A DNA stretch of 64,000 nt from Pseudomonas bharatica CSV86 (GCF_000319305.2 NZ_AMWJ02000002.1:186001-250000); one strand, 5' to 3'; shown: positions 19,742 to 28,176, numbered from the stretch's first letter. Notes: generated by a model not told the origin, from the letters alone. Numbers and translations are program-made.

Positions 19742-20378
19742 AACAGCTCCAGATAACAGGCTTATTGCAGCCATCCGTAGACCCACTTGTGATTCGAAGG
19801 CTCTGGCTTACTGAGCACGTTTTCCCACGATTGGGTGTAGGAGCGATAGCTAGACACCTGGGCTATTTTCCAGCCGCTATTGATGTCTTTGCGCTCAAGC
19901 ACGTACCGCATGGGTTCACCAGCGTCCTTGGCCTTTTTGTCTTCAGGGCCGAGAGCCACGCCTTGATCTGGAAGCGTAGTATTCCTGATCTGCGCCGTCA
20001 CTACTGCACGCGTGTCTGACTGAACCTCAACTCTAGTGATTTGTCGATCAAACGTAATAGGAGACTCGGCGCAGGGGCGCTGGTTGTAAATTGCGTCGGT
20101 AGAGAGCTCGGACAGCTTCTCAAGATAAGGGCTTGCCGTGCTCTGATTACGCTTGCAGATCGCAGCCATGAGCTGCGCACCGCTATCCTTGAGATGCCAC
20201 CAAGATTTGACAGCTGCGTCAGGAGAATTATCGGGGTATTCACTCTCCTGAATAGACTTGAGCGCTTGATCAACACCCTGATCTACCGATTTACCTTCAA
20301 AACAACCGCCTAAGAAAACTGGGTATACGGATTTAATGGTTGATGGGGCACCTTTACCCCACCAACCTGATACCATTA

Positions 20379-21656
20379 TCAGATGGTTGATAGATCGACT
20401 CCGTAGTTGAGTTCCTCTGCGAAGTCCGGCAGTCCGTAACCGATGGTTTTCTTGTAGAAAGGAGAGACCTTCGCAGTCGGTGCCTTCTTCTTGTGCTTCG
20501 TGGTGTAGAGCATTCGTGCCCGCATCACCTCGAAGGAGTAACCGCGCCCTTCACGGTTCTTGTCCTTGGCCAGTCGGTTGATGGACTCCGTGTAAGCGTT
20601 GGTGACGGGCATGTCCGTCTCGAAGTAGGTCATGGTCTCTTCGCGCCAGTTTCCCACTGCCCTGACCAGATCGCTCCAGACTTCCTTTTGGCCCTTCGGG
20701 ATGGTGGCTATCCACTCGTCCAGGGCGGCTTCTGCCTGGAGCCGTGTGGTGGCGTCCCAGATGCCGTAGAAGCGCTCCTTGTGCTCGTAGGCGGCCAGCA
20801 GTTGCGGGAACGCGCCTGTCCAGGTCTCCATGATGAGGCGCTCCCGGTCTGAGACTTCGTGAGCGCGTTTCAGCAGGATTTTCCGGTCTCCCTTGAGAGT
20901 CCGGCTCTGGGACGGTTTCAGCTCCTTTCTGAGGCCCTTGCGCACTCTCTCTAGGGCATCGTTGGCCATGCGCACCACATGGAACTTATCGACCACGATA
21001 CGGGCCTGGGGCAGCACAGCCTTGACCGCTGCCCGGTAGGGGTTCCACATGTCCATGCTGACGATCTCGACCTTCTGCCGGTCTTTCAGCTTCATCAGGT
21101 AGTTGGTCACCACGTCCTGGCGGCGGGTGGCCAGCAGGTCGAGCAGGGTTCGCTCCTCAATGTTGGTCAGAATGCAGCGGTAGCGCTTGTTCAGGTATAG
21201 CTCGTCAATGCCCAGGATGCGGGGCGTCTCGAAGCGGTGCCAGCGCCCCAGGAACTCGGCGCGGGCGTTGAAGATGTCGCGCACCGTCTTCTCGTCCAGG
21301 CCGGTCTGTGCCGCCACAAAGGTGTAGGGGTGGTTGAAGGATTCCTTCTCCACGTACTCATGCAGCCGCAGTGTCATACGGAATCCGTCCACCATCTCCG
21401 GTAGCTGGGGCCTGAATGTTGTCTTGCAGGCCCGGCAGGTGTATCGGCGGCGGACCACCCAGAGAGTGACCCGCTTGCCGTGGATGGGCAGATCACGATA
21501 GGGAACGTCACGCTTGCCGAACCGCACGAACTCACCCTGCACGCCGCACCCCTCGCAGGCTACTGGTGTAGGTGCTTCAAGCCGAAAATGTATGTCTTCA
21601 TTCTGCTCATCAGAATCCACCAACTGGTACCCAGGAAGGCTTAACGAATTAATCAT
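20379..21656 (-). CDS. tnpA: ISL3-family transposase (element A)
   Basis: This 425 aa transposase has an N-terminal zinc ribbon (CEGCG, then CRACKTTF), a helix-turn-helix, and a DDE catalytic domain with GIDELYL, VVDKFHVV and AYTESINRL as the likely acidic positions. From about residue 37 to the end it is identical in protein to the transposase of the second element, while the first 36 or so residues differ clearly. It is downstream of the permease gene by 12 bases and probably co-transcribed with it. Confidence 0.95.
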   Translation of the reverse strand: MINSLSLPGYQLVDSDEQNEDIHFRLEAPTPVACEGCGVQGEFVRFGKRDVPYRDLPIHGKRVTLWVVRRRYTCRACKTTFRPQLPEMVDGFRMTLRLHEYVEKESFNHPYTFVAAQTGLDEKTVRDIFNARAEFLGRWHRFETPRILGIDELYLNKRYRCILTNIEERTLLDLLATRRQDVVTNYLMKLKDRQKVEIVSMDMWNPYRAAVKAVLPQARIVVDKFHVVRMANDALERVRKGLRKELKPSQSRTLKGDRKILLKRAHEVSDRERLIMETWTGAFPQLLAAYEHKERFYGIWDATTRLQAEAALDEWIATIPKGQKEVWSDLVRAVGNWREETMTYFETDMPVTNAYTESINRLAKDKNREGRGYSFEVMRARMLYTTKHKKKAPTAKVSPFYKKTIGYGLPDFAEELNYGVDLSTI

Positions 21657-21668
21657 CTCCCGCCTTGA

Positions 21669-22703
21669 TCAGAAAAACAGGTAGGTGGCGTAACCGGCAA
21701 TCATCGCCATAGCAAAAATGACTGCTAAAAACGCCGCTAAAAGCTTCAGCGTGAACAAAGAGCGCAACAGAATGAGCTCAGTCAGGCTGGCTCCGGCACT
21801 GCCGATGATCAACGCTAGCACCGTCCCGGCACCCACGCCTTTGGCCATCAGAGCCGCTGCCAGAGGTATGACGGCTTCAGCGCGAATATACAACGGCACG
21901 CCGATGACAGCGGCAACTGGAATGGCAAAGGGATTATCTGGGCCTGCATACTGCTCCAATAAGTCAGTGGGCATGAAACCATAGATCACGCTGCCAATCG
22001 CAATACCGATGAGCAGGTAAGGCAACACATCGATAAAGTCCGACCAAGCTTCCCGCCACACACCACTGTACTTCCCTTCTTTCTTAACCGTGACAGTGGG
22101 TTGACTGTCACAGCATTCGCTAGACGTAGAGACTGTTGTCTTCCTATCAGCCCCGCAAGAAGCCGTCTTCGGAGTGGTGTCGCAGCTGTTGGTGCCGCAA
22201 CTCGATGCGGTCGATGTAGCACTGCACGGGCTTGCTGATGAACTACATCCACTGCTCTCTTGTGTCGCCGTCCGGCGCACATAACGCTCGAAGCCAAGCG
22301 TGTGAAGCAGCCATCCGGCACCTACCGCGACCACCAAAGCGGCGAGCACATAGATAGCAGTAAGTGTCCATCCAAACGTGGCAACCAGCAGGCCGACGAC
22401 GATAGGATTCAGCAACGGAGATGAGAAAAGAAACACCATCATCGGCCCAAAACCGGCCCGTGCCCGAATCAACCCTTTCAACATGGGGATAGTCGAGCAA
22501 CTACAGAAGGGCGTTATAGCTCCTAAACCAGCAGCAAGAAAATAGCCTCGCTTCCCACTGGAAGTCAGTAACGCTTCCACCTTGGATGGTGGGATGTGAC
22601 GTTGAAGAACTCCGACCAGCAAGCTAATGCCAATGAATAAAACCGATAGCTCGATAGCGAGAAAGGCGAACATGCCTAGAGCGTCTTGGAGTTGAGATGA
22701 CAT
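21669..22703 (-). CDS. ArsP-like permease with a cysteine-rich loop
   Basis: This 344 aa membrane protein of the DUF318/ArsP (SO_0444) permease superfamily has two blocks of four membrane segments. The first block holds the family motif TPFCSCSTIPML. The central hydrophilic loop (about residues 150-200) is unusually rich in Cys (GCSSSASPC, SSCGTNSC, SECCDS), consistent with soft-metal or metalloid binding. It probably exports an arsenical, antimonial or another thiophilic compound. It is transcribed divergently from the ArsR gene, which likely regulates it. Confidence 0.85.
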   Translation of the reverse strand: MSSQLQDALGMFAFLAIELSVLFIGISLLVGVLQRHIPPSKVEALLTSSGKRGYFLAAGLGAITPFCSCSTIPMLKGLIRARAGFGPMMVFLFSSPLLNPIVVGLLVATFGWTLTAIYVLAALVVAVGAGWLLHTLGFERYVRRTATQESSGCSSSASPCSATSTASSCGTNSCDTTPKTASCGADRKTTVSTSSECCDSQPTVTVKKEGKYSGVWREAWSDFIDVLPYLLIGIAIGSVIYGFMPTDLLEQYAGPDNPFAIPVAAVIGVPLYIRAEAVIPLAAALMAKGVGAGTVLALIIGSAGASLTELILLRSLFTLKLLAAFLAVIFAMAMIAGYATYLFF

Positions 22704-22720
22704 TCAATATTACTCCTATA

Positions 22721-22800
22721 TTTCTAGTATTGTCGAAATGATGTACGCAGCCTACTTGCGTTTATCCGACCTGTCAACTATAATTCTAGAAACATCGAAT
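22721..22800. promoter_or_regulatory. Divergent promoters and putative ArsR operators
   Basis: Rightward promoter: TTGCGT (22756-22761), 17-base spacer, TATAAT (22779-22784). Leftward promoter: TTGACA (complement of 22772-22777), 17 bases, TAGGCT. Two imperfect palindromes of similar build, TTTCTAGTATTGTCGAAA (22721-22738) and ATTCTAGAAACATCGAAT (22783-22800), lie by the start points and are candidate regulator sites. Confidence 0.6.
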
Positions 22801-22814
22801 TATTGGGGCGTGCT

Positions 22815-23129
22815 ATGGATCACGAAAAGGTTGCAGCCAGCTTAGCTGAGCTAGGGAATAGTCACCGACTGTCCGTGTTCCGCTTTCTGGTCAAAGCTGG
22901 CCATGATGGGGCTTCGGTCGGAGATATCCAGAAGGGGCTGGGTATTCCTGCTTCGACGCTATCACATCACCTTGCGCGCATGGCCAAGGTAGGGCTGATC
23001 CGGCAGGAGAAACATAGCCGCACGATTGTCTGTATACCCGAGTATGGGCACCTAGAGAATTTGATCGGTTTCTTACAAGAGGAATGTTGTGCAGGTGTCC
23101 GGATTGCGCATGAACCAGAACCGCTTTGA
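22815..23129 (+). CDS. ArsR-family transcriptional regulator
   Basis: This 104 aa winged-helix repressor has an HTH DIQKGLGIPASTLSHHLARMAKVGLI and a C-terminal Cys pair (EECCAG) that could sense a thiophilic ligand. I chose the ATG at 22815 (MDHEKVAAS); an upstream TTG is in frame but less likely. It is divergent from the permease, the usual arrangement for a repressor and its efflux target. Confidence 0.88.
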   Translation: MDHEKVAASLAELGNSHRLSVFRFLVKAGHDGASVGDIQKGLGIPASTLSHHLARMAKVGLIRQEKHSRTIVCIPEYGHLENLIGFLQEECCAGVRIAHEPEPL

Positions 23130-23394
23130 CGCTTGCCCAGCTCTCGCTGTCCTCCCTAGTCAGCATCGCTATGAAGACTCAGGCGAAGGTGGAAACAGAA
23201 AATTGGCAGTAGAGTAGGCTGAAGAGGATCAATCAGATAATCCGCTGAGAAAGATTTTCTTCTTTACATCTTTGGCATTTTATCAACCAGAAATTCCGGA
23301 TACCCAGAAAACTGCCGCAGCGGTGGCTAGCGCTACATTCTTCATTGCCGCCCTCCTTGAATGAGGAGGCAATCTACCACCATCAGCAGGAAGC

Positions 23395-23425
23395 GCCAAA
23401 ACCCCGCGATGGCGGGGCTTGGCTT
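23395..23425 (-). terminator. Rho-independent terminator after the KilA-N gene
   Basis: A CCCCGC/GCGGGG stem with a 4-base loop is followed on the minus strand by TTTT, just after the stop of the KilA-N gene. It closes the Arc/Ant/KilA-N cassette. Confidence 0.7.
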
Positions 23426-23436
23426 TTGGATTGCTG

Positions 23437-24243
23437 CTACCGAGTCAGACCGTGCGCGACCACTTCTGGCATTTCAGCCTGCAGCTTTTCGGCCAAGCGC
23501 TTCAACGGCTTGGCCACCGATTCCTTCCAGAGAATCTGCTGAATCGGCTTGCCGTCGCTGTGCTTCTTGGCGGTGTCGGCGATTACGGCGAACTCCTTAC
23601 CTTCGGGTGTCACCTCCCAGCGTTTCTTGCCAGGTTTATAGGTGACGTGATGCTGGAGCCCGCACCGTGCGAGCAGCTTGTTCATGCTGACCGCGCTCAT
23701 GCCGAACTTCGAGCCAAGCTCGGTCGGCGTATAATTCAGCTCTTGCGCTTCGTTAACCAGGCGCTGCACACCGGCCATTTCCATCAAGTCGATGCCGATA
23801 GCCGAGCGAACCATGCTGTTGGCGCTCAAGATCGCTTGATTCCCTTCCAGACCAAGGCTTTCGGCGATTCGCTTGGCAGCATCGAAGTTGTCAGCCGCCA
23901 CGGGCAAACGCCGTTCCTGCGGGATAACTGCGTCGTTTGCAGCCGCCGAGTCGAAGGTGCGAATTACGTGCAGGCTGAATGTCGGGCTTACCCACATGGC
24001 GTAGGCGTAGACCAGTTCCTTGCATGCATAGGTTCCCGGCGAGCTGCCACCACGTACAACCCTCAAAGCGGGAATTCCCGCTTTGGCGATTTCGTCCGCT
24101 AGCTCCTGGGCCTGGCCAACCCGCATCCATTCGCTTGGCTTGTGCCGGGGTTCGCCCCCTGCCGCCCTATGAAAGTCATTGAGGCTGAACCGGCCATCGT
24201 GGTCTTGGTGAATTTCGATACCTGCGATCATCAGCGCACTCAT
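23437..24243 (-). CDS. KilA-N domain phage protein (antirepressor-like)
   Basis: This 268 aa protein has an N-terminal KilA-N DNA-binding domain (FSLNDFHRAAGGEPRHKPSEWM, with GTYACKELVYAYAMWVSPTF) and a C-terminal helix-turn-helix region (YTPTELGSKFGMSAVSMNKLL). The start at 24243 overlaps the stop of the antirepressor gene (ATGA), so the two should be translationally coupled. KilA-N proteins of temperate phages commonly act as regulators or antirepressors. Confidence 0.85.
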   Translation of the reverse strand: MSALMIAGIEIHQDHDGRFSLNDFHRAAGGEPRHKPSEWMRVGQAQELADEIAKAGIPALRVVRGGSSPGTYACKELVYAYAMWVSPTFSLHVIRTFDSAAANDAVIPQERRLPVAADNFDAAKRIAESLGLEGNQAILSANSMVRSAIGIDLMEMAGVQRLVNEAQELNYTPTELGSKFGMSAVSMNKLLARCGLQHHVTYKPGKKRWEVTPEGKEFAVIADTAKKHSDGKPIQQILWKESVAKPLKRLAEKLQAEMPEVVAHGLTR

Positions 24244-25172
24244 GCCGCAGCCATCCCTTTCGGCGCATCCACGGCATACCGCTGAGGCTCTTCCATCACC
24301 CGGCCTAGGCCTTTCACAAACGAGGTGATTTCCCGCAACTTGTTGCGGTAGGTGCGAAGCTCCCACCAGGCGCCGCGAATGTCGAAGCCGGCCTTTTCGA
24401 GATCCCAGAGCAGGCTTTCCAAAGGCGTGTTGACATCCCGCGTATCGCGGATGTCGTCGAGCGTTACGTCGAGCCATGCCTGCTTGTCGTTACGGATGGT
24501 CAGCATGCCATCACGCAGCGCAGCTAAGGCCTCAATCGAGTAATGAATGTTCAGCGGGAGCTGAAGCTGCGGCGGCTCCTTGGCGATGAACTCGCCCTCA
24601 ATTACGTTGTAGGCCGCGATGAAGTTGCAGGCGGCTTCGAATTGGCCGGCCGGAATCAACTCGGTGCGCGGCACGTTGAAGCGGGTGTGCAGACGGTTGT
24701 GCATGGTCAGGGCGAAGCTTTGACGCTTGTCTGCCGCTATCGCCTTACCCTTGTCCCTGATAAGGCCCTTGATCACGCTCAGCTCGCTCATCCCGATCAG
24801 CTCATCAATGAGTGTCGGCATCTTGGCCTGCTGGTCTTCATAGCGGCCTGTCCTGCGGATGGATGGGAGCACTTCCGAGGTGATCCACTTCTTGAAGCGT
24901 CTAGCTTCTTCCTTGCGGCTTTTAAAGATCAGCGCGTAGAGACCAGATTCATTGACCACCTGCATTTCCTGGTCTCCGCCAGGGGTGCTCACAATGTGAG
25001 CCCCCTTTTCATCCTCATCCAGCATGCGGGTGAAGTTGCGAGAGCGGCCTGCCAGCTCAAGTGCATCGCACACATCACTCGCGACAAACCAAGGCTCGCC
25101 GCCGATCAGCAGCGTACGCACCTGCTGCTTGCCGAAATTGAACGGGATTACGTTTGTGCTATCATTCGCCAT
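24240..25172 (-). CDS. Phage antirepressor with BRO-N domain
   Basis: This 310 aa protein begins MANDSTNVIPFNFGKQQVRT at the ATG at 25172, with GGAG upstream. The BRO-N domain (GEPWFVASDVCDALELAGRSRNFTRML, then NESGLYALIFKSRKEEARRFKKWI) is followed by a P22 AR-type C-terminal region. Such proteins bind and inactivate CI-type repressors. It is the middle gene of a leftward cassette behind an Arc-like gene. A GC-rich hairpin sits in the gap between them. Confidence 0.88.
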   Translation of the reverse strand: MANDSTNVIPFNFGKQQVRTLLIGGEPWFVASDVCDALELAGRSRNFTRMLDEDEKGAHIVSTPGGDQEMQVVNESGLYALIFKSRKEEARRFKKWITSEVLPSIRRTGRYEDQQAKMPTLIDELIGMSELSVIKGLIRDKGKAIAADKRQSFALTMHNRLHTRFNVPRTELIPAGQFEAACNFIAAYNVIEGEFIAKEPPQLQLPLNIHYSIEALAALRDGMLTIRNDKQAWLDVTLDDIRDTRDVNTPLESLLWDLEKAGFDIRGAWWELRTYRNKLREITSFVKGLGRVMEEPQRYAVDAPKGMAAA

Positions 25173-25239
25173 GACGATTTCTTCTCCGAAGTTGATCTCG
25201 TTACCCAAAGCCTCAGCGCCTGCCAGCACTGGGGCTTTT

Positions 25240-25407
25240 TCATGCCCGCTGTTTTTGCCCATCCTGCATCTCCTGCTCCAAGGACTTCCTCAGACGAAAA
25301 ACGATTTCGCCGCTCAGGCTCCGGCCGTTCTCCTCCGCACGCTGCTCCAGCTTTTTCCGCAGAGTGCAAAGCATCCGTACCGCCGTAGTGATTTTCTCGC
25401 TTCCCAT
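25240..25407 (-). CDS. Arc-like ribbon-helix-helix repressor
   Basis: This 55 aa protein starts MGSEKITTAVRMLCTLRKKL. The core AEENGRSLSGEIVFRL matches the helix-turn of P22 Arc (AEENGRSVNSEI in Arc), and the length equals Arc (53 aa). It lies immediately upstream of the antirepressor gene, the same order as arc-ant in P22. By analogy it should repress the cassette promoter until induction. Confidence 0.85.
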   Translation of the reverse strand: MGSEKITTAVRMLCTLRKKLEQRAEENGRSLSGEIVFRLRKSLEQEMQDGQKQRA

Positions 25408-25412
25408 TACCG

Positions 25413-25481
25413 TGCTTCCTTTGCTTCATTTCTACAGAATATTCTTGCTTCCTTTGCTTCATTTGTCAAACACACGTGTGT
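25413..25481 (-). promoter_or_regulatory. Promoter region of the Arc/Ant cassette with 19-bp direct repeats
   Basis: The 19-bp sequence TGCTTCCTTTGCTTCATTT occurs exactly twice (25413-25431, 25446-25464), 33 bases apart, about three helical turns. A 12-bp perfect palindrome ACACACGTGTGT follows at 25470-25481. A minus-strand TTGACA next to the palindrome, followed after 17 bases by AAGAAT, is a candidate promoter that overlaps one repeat. These are good candidates for Arc-like or XRE operators. Confidence 0.65.
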
Positions 25482-25548
25482 CATTTGTTGCTTTGTACGT
25501 TTCTAGGCACGTACGCTGTGCGGATGCAACGCACCTTTTGAGCCACAA

Positions 25549-26085
25549 ATGACCGATCTCTTCGCTGACAAACTCATCCGACTTCGTACGCAGAAAGGCC
25601 TCACTCAGAGGGATCTTGCAGCGATGGCAGGTCTTTCTTGGTCCCAGATATCGAAATACGAGTCTGGAAAGTCCAAACCGAGAAAAAAGGCGCTGTGGGC
25701 ACTCGAGGAGGCTCTAGACTGCCCTGGCGAGTTAGCCGCCTTCGCGGAGGGAACCAAAATCGCTGTTGAGGTGCCTGCCGGACTATATGAGCGGCTGGAG
25801 CAAGCTGCTGCTGAAGCGCAGTTGTCCATTGATGAATACAAGCATTTCTTTCTCGCTCGACTGATCGCTTGGTCACACGACGAGATTCTTGGCATCCGCC
25901 CCCCTACCCTTTTTTCCAAGGAGGAGATTGAGCAGATGCAAAGCCGGATGGATCCAGATGAGGCTGACAGTCGAAGGGAAAAGCGCCTCAAGCAAATCAA
26001 AGATGGCTCGGACGATGAGAGCATGATCCTCGCCGAGCTTGAGGAGCGAAAAATTTTCGACGGCCGCTCAACGAAAAATAAGTAA
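25549..26085 (+). CDS. XRE-family regulator with C-terminal ribbon-helix-helix-like region
   Basis: This 178 aa protein has an N-terminal Cro/CI-type HTH (LIRLRTQKGLTQRDLAAMAG, LSWSQISKYESGKSKP). A central segment (VPAGLYERLEQAAAEAQLSI) resembles Arc-like dimerisation units, and the C terminus is charged and helical. It is transcribed divergently from the Arc/Ant cassette and 54 bases upstream of the HEPN-like gene, so it may regulate both. Confidence 0.85.
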   Translation: MTDLFADKLIRLRTQKGLTQRDLAAMAGLSWSQISKYESGKSKPRKKALWALEEALDCPGELAAFAEGTKIAVEVPAGLYERLEQAAAEAQLSIDEYKHFFLARLIAWSHDEILGIRPPTLFSKEEIEQMQSRMDPDEADSRREKRLKQIKDGSDDESMILAELEERKIFDGRSTKNK

Positions 26086-26284
26086 CCCCAAGCGCGGCTC
26101 GGCGGCGCTCCAAAATCTCATTCATTTCCAAGGACGATCATGAGCGATCCACAACCGCTGTCAAAGAAAGACGGGTAAGCGGATTAAATGGTTGATCTTA
26201 CCTTTGCATGAGAGTGAGACAGACCGGCATCTCATCGGATTATCTGGTTGATGCTTCACCTACTGCTGGTGCATGTTTCCTTCG

Positions 26285-26668
26285 CTAATTCCCAGCAAGA
26301 ACCCCACACGCCTCAACTTCCCGGTCATCGTTGCAACTCGCTCTCAGTGAAACGAGTTGTTTCTCAAGCGCTTGCAGAGCGGTTATCTGCGACCGCACAT
26401 GAGAGATGTGATCATCGAGCAAGGCGTTGACGGCGGTACAAGGCTGATGAGGGTCGTCCTCATAGCTCTGTAGTTCGTGAATCTCAGCCAGTGACAGGCC
26501 CAGGATTCTGCAGCGACGGATGAAGGCCAGCCCCTCACCATGCTTCTCGGTATAGACACGGTAACCGTTGTCCTGCCGATCAGGCGGCGGCAACAAGCCC
26601 TGCTGTTCATAGAAGCGGATCGTCTGTGTTTCGACCCCTACCAACTGCGCCAACTGACCAATGCGCAT
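26285..26668 (-). CDS. merR: MerR-family metal-responsive regulator (CadR/PbrR-like)
   Basis: This 127 aa regulator starts MRIGQLAQLVGVETQTIRFY, the MerR winged-helix N terminus. The metal site has Cys in HQPCTAV and in SCNDDREVEAC, the pattern of cadmium/lead/zinc sensors. It is divergent from the efflux gene across a promoter with a 19-base spacer. I chose the ATG at 26668 over one five codons upstream because it is the usual family start. Confidence 0.9.
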   Translation of the reverse strand: MRIGQLAQLVGVETQTIRFYEQQGLLPPPDRQDNGYRVYTEKHGEGLAFIRRCRILGLSLAEIHELQSYEDDPHQPCTAVNALLDDHISHVRSQITALQALEKQLVSLRASCNDDREVEACGVLAGN

Positions 26669-26699
26669 CAGCCTCCTCCCCAACGGATTCTTTACTCTA

Positions 26700-26730
26700 T
26701 TGACCTTATAGTAGCTTTATAGTTTTAAAT
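26700..26730 (+). promoter_or_regulatory. MerR-type promoter of the efflux-lspA genes
   Basis: TTGACC (26700-26705) and TTAAAT (26725-26730) are separated by 19 bases, the overlong spacer that MerR-family activators untwist. The spacer holds an inverted repeat (CTTATAGTAGCTTTATAG), the expected operator. Confidence 0.8.
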
Positions 26731-26763
26731 GGTACCACAACATTGTTCAAGTGGAGTCGTATC

Positions 26764-27660
26764 ATGAGCAAATCCTGTGGTGGCGCCTGTGGCGGTGATG
26801 CAACGTCCGCAGCGGATACCGATATACAGGCCTCCTCCGAGGCGCCAGGGAGATGGGTCAGTGTTTATGCCGTGCCGAAGATGGACTGTCCATCAGAAGA
26901 ACGAATGATTCGCCTAGCCCTGAACGGCTTTGAGGAGATTCGGGCGCTGTCCTTCGACTTGTCGAACCGCCGGCTGAAGGTCGTGCATGACGGCGAGGTC
27001 GAGCCCGTCACCTCGAAACTGAAGACCTTGGGGCTAGGCGCCTCGCTTCAGGAAACCGTCGCTGCAAATCCGGAGACCATCAAGGCCGCCGAGTTTTCGG
27101 CAGCTTCTGCTAAGCAAGAATCCGGGACCCTGCGCTGGTTGCTCGGCATCAATGCACTTCTGTTCGTGGTGGAAATGACTGCCGGTCTGATCGCCCGGTC
27201 CACCGGCCTGATTGGAGAATCCCTGGACAATTTTGCCGATGCGGCGGTGTACGGGCTTGCCCTTTATGCGGTTGGACATAGCGTGAAAATGCAGGTACGT
27301 GCCGCGCATCTTGCTGGTGTACTGCAACTGATCTTGGCTGTGGGCGTGCTCGTAGAGGTGGTGAGACGCTTTGTATTCGGTAGTGAGCCTGAATCGCTGG
27401 TGATGATGGCTATCGCATTCGTCGCATTGATTGCCAATACCAGTTGTCTGCTGCTCATATCCAAACATCGGGAAGGCGGGGCGCACATGAAGGCAAGCTG
27501 GATATTCTCGGCCAACGACGTGGTGATCAACCTGGGGGTCATCACCGCCGGCGCCCTGGTCGCGTGGACCGGTTCCAATTATCCGGATCTGATTATCGGC
27601 ACCATCGCGGGGGGCATTGTACTTAACGGTGCCAGACGCATTTTGGCGTTGAAGGGTTAA
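26764..27660 (+). CDS. czcD: Cation efflux protein with an HMA-like N terminus
   Basis: This 298 aa protein combines a Cys/Gly-rich start (MSKSCGGACGGD), a heavy-metal-associated-like domain (VPKMDCPSEERMIRLAL, about residues 35-95) and a cation diffusion facilitator-like membrane domain with about six segments. The CDF acidic sites are seen in SLDNFADAAVYG and SANDVVINLG. It should export a divalent metal and is controlled by the divergent MerR. lspA begins three bases after its stop. Confidence 0.85.
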   Translation: MSKSCGGACGGDATSAADTDIQASSEAPGRWVSVYAVPKMDCPSEERMIRLALNGFEEIRALSFDLSNRRLKVVHDGEVEPVTSKLKTLGLGASLQETVAANPETIKAAEFSAASAKQESGTLRWLLGINALLFVVEMTAGLIARSTGLIGESLDNFADAAVYGLALYAVGHSVKMQVRAAHLAGVLQLILAVGVLVEVVRRFVFGSEPESLVMMAIAFVALIANTSCLLLISKHREGGAHMKASWIFSANDVVINLGVITAGALVAWTGSNYPDLIIGTIAGGIVLNGARRILALKG

Positions 27661-27663
27661 ATA

Positions 27664-28176
27664 ATGCTCATTATTGGCAAAAAGCTCTCGCCGTATGCCC
27701 TATTGTCCATATCGGGCCTGCTGGCAGCGTCTGATCAGGCTGTAAAGTGGCTGGTGCAGCAATCAATGGCCTATGGCGAGTATGTTTCGGTGACCCCGTT
27801 CTTTAACTGGGTGCACCTATGGAACACCGGTGCCGCATTCAGTCTTTTTGCGAATGGTGGAGGCTGGCAGCGCTACTTTTTTATCGGAATCGCGGTAGTG
27901 GTCTCGATTTTTCTGATCAAGCTGATCCTTGAAAATCGTCATAAAGGAGAAGCCATCGCTTACAGTCTTATCCTCGGTGGCGCCATGGGCAACCTGATTG
28001 ACCGGGTCTTTCGCGGCTATGTTGTGGATTCCTTTGATTTCTATTGGCGAGACTGGCATTGGCCGGCCTTCAACCTGGCTGATATTGCAATTGTCCTCGG
28101 TGCCTTACTTTTCGTTTCCAGCAGCTTGTTGGGTAAAAAAGCAAACACCAATGCCGAGTCGGATGGATCTGACTGA
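27664..28176 (+). CDS. lspA: Lipoprotein signal peptidase II (element-borne)
   Basis: This 170 aa membrane aspartyl protease cleaves diacylated prolipoproteins before the lipobox Cys. Conserved motifs are present: DQAVKWLV, NTGAAFS, and the two catalytic Asp in NLIDRVF and FNLADIA. Four membrane segments fit the family. It is a passenger gene of ISPpu12-type elements, additional to the chromosomal lspA. Confidence 0.93.
   Translation: MLIIGKKLSPYALLSISGLLAASDQAVKWLVQQSMAYGEYVSVTPFFNWVHLWNTGAAFSLFANGGGWQRYFFIGIAVVVSIFLIKLILENRHKGEAIAYSLILGGAMGNLIDRVFRGYVVDSFDFYWRDWHWPAFNLADIAIVLGALLFVSSSLLGKKANTNAESDGSD

Larger units (their letters stand above)
20321..23305. mobile_element. ISL3-family element carrying a permease and an ArsR regulator
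   Basis: This element of 2985 bp has terminal inverted repeats: GGGTATACGGATTTAATGGT at the left end and, on the opposite strand, GGGTATCCGGAATTTCTGGT at the right. It is flanked by a perfect 8-bp duplication AGAAAACT (20313-20320 and 23306-23313), as expected for ISL3. A copy of the terminal motif also lies about 60 bases inside the right end. Genes: tnpA, an ArsP-like permease and an ArsR regulator. It is related to ISPpu12 but has different cargo. I cannot give its registered name. Confidence 0.92.
19762..23345 (-). pseudogene. Lipoprotein gene interrupted by an ISL3-family element
   Basis: The coding sequence starts at the ATG at 23345, with AAGGAGGG just upstream. It runs 40 bases to 23306, is interrupted by the element at 20,321-23,305, and resumes at 20312 down to a stop at 19762. 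With one copy of the 8-bp duplication removed, the frame is open for 196 aa. The rebuilt N terminus is MKNVALATAAAVFLGGC, a signal peptide with lipobox LGGC. The insertion falls within the signal peptide. An in-frame open frame enters from the element at 20376, but any product from it would lack the signal sequence. The mature region is not a family I recognise with confidence. Confidence 0.9.

Noticed and set aside
22803..22814. TTG start for the ArsR gene
   Set aside because: The ATG at 22815 gives the usual family N terminus, and the TTG lies next to the likely transcription start and operator.
25408..25481. CRISPR-like repeats upstream of the Arc-like gene
   Set aside because: There are only two copies, a 14-base gap and a promoter context, with no cas genes in the window.
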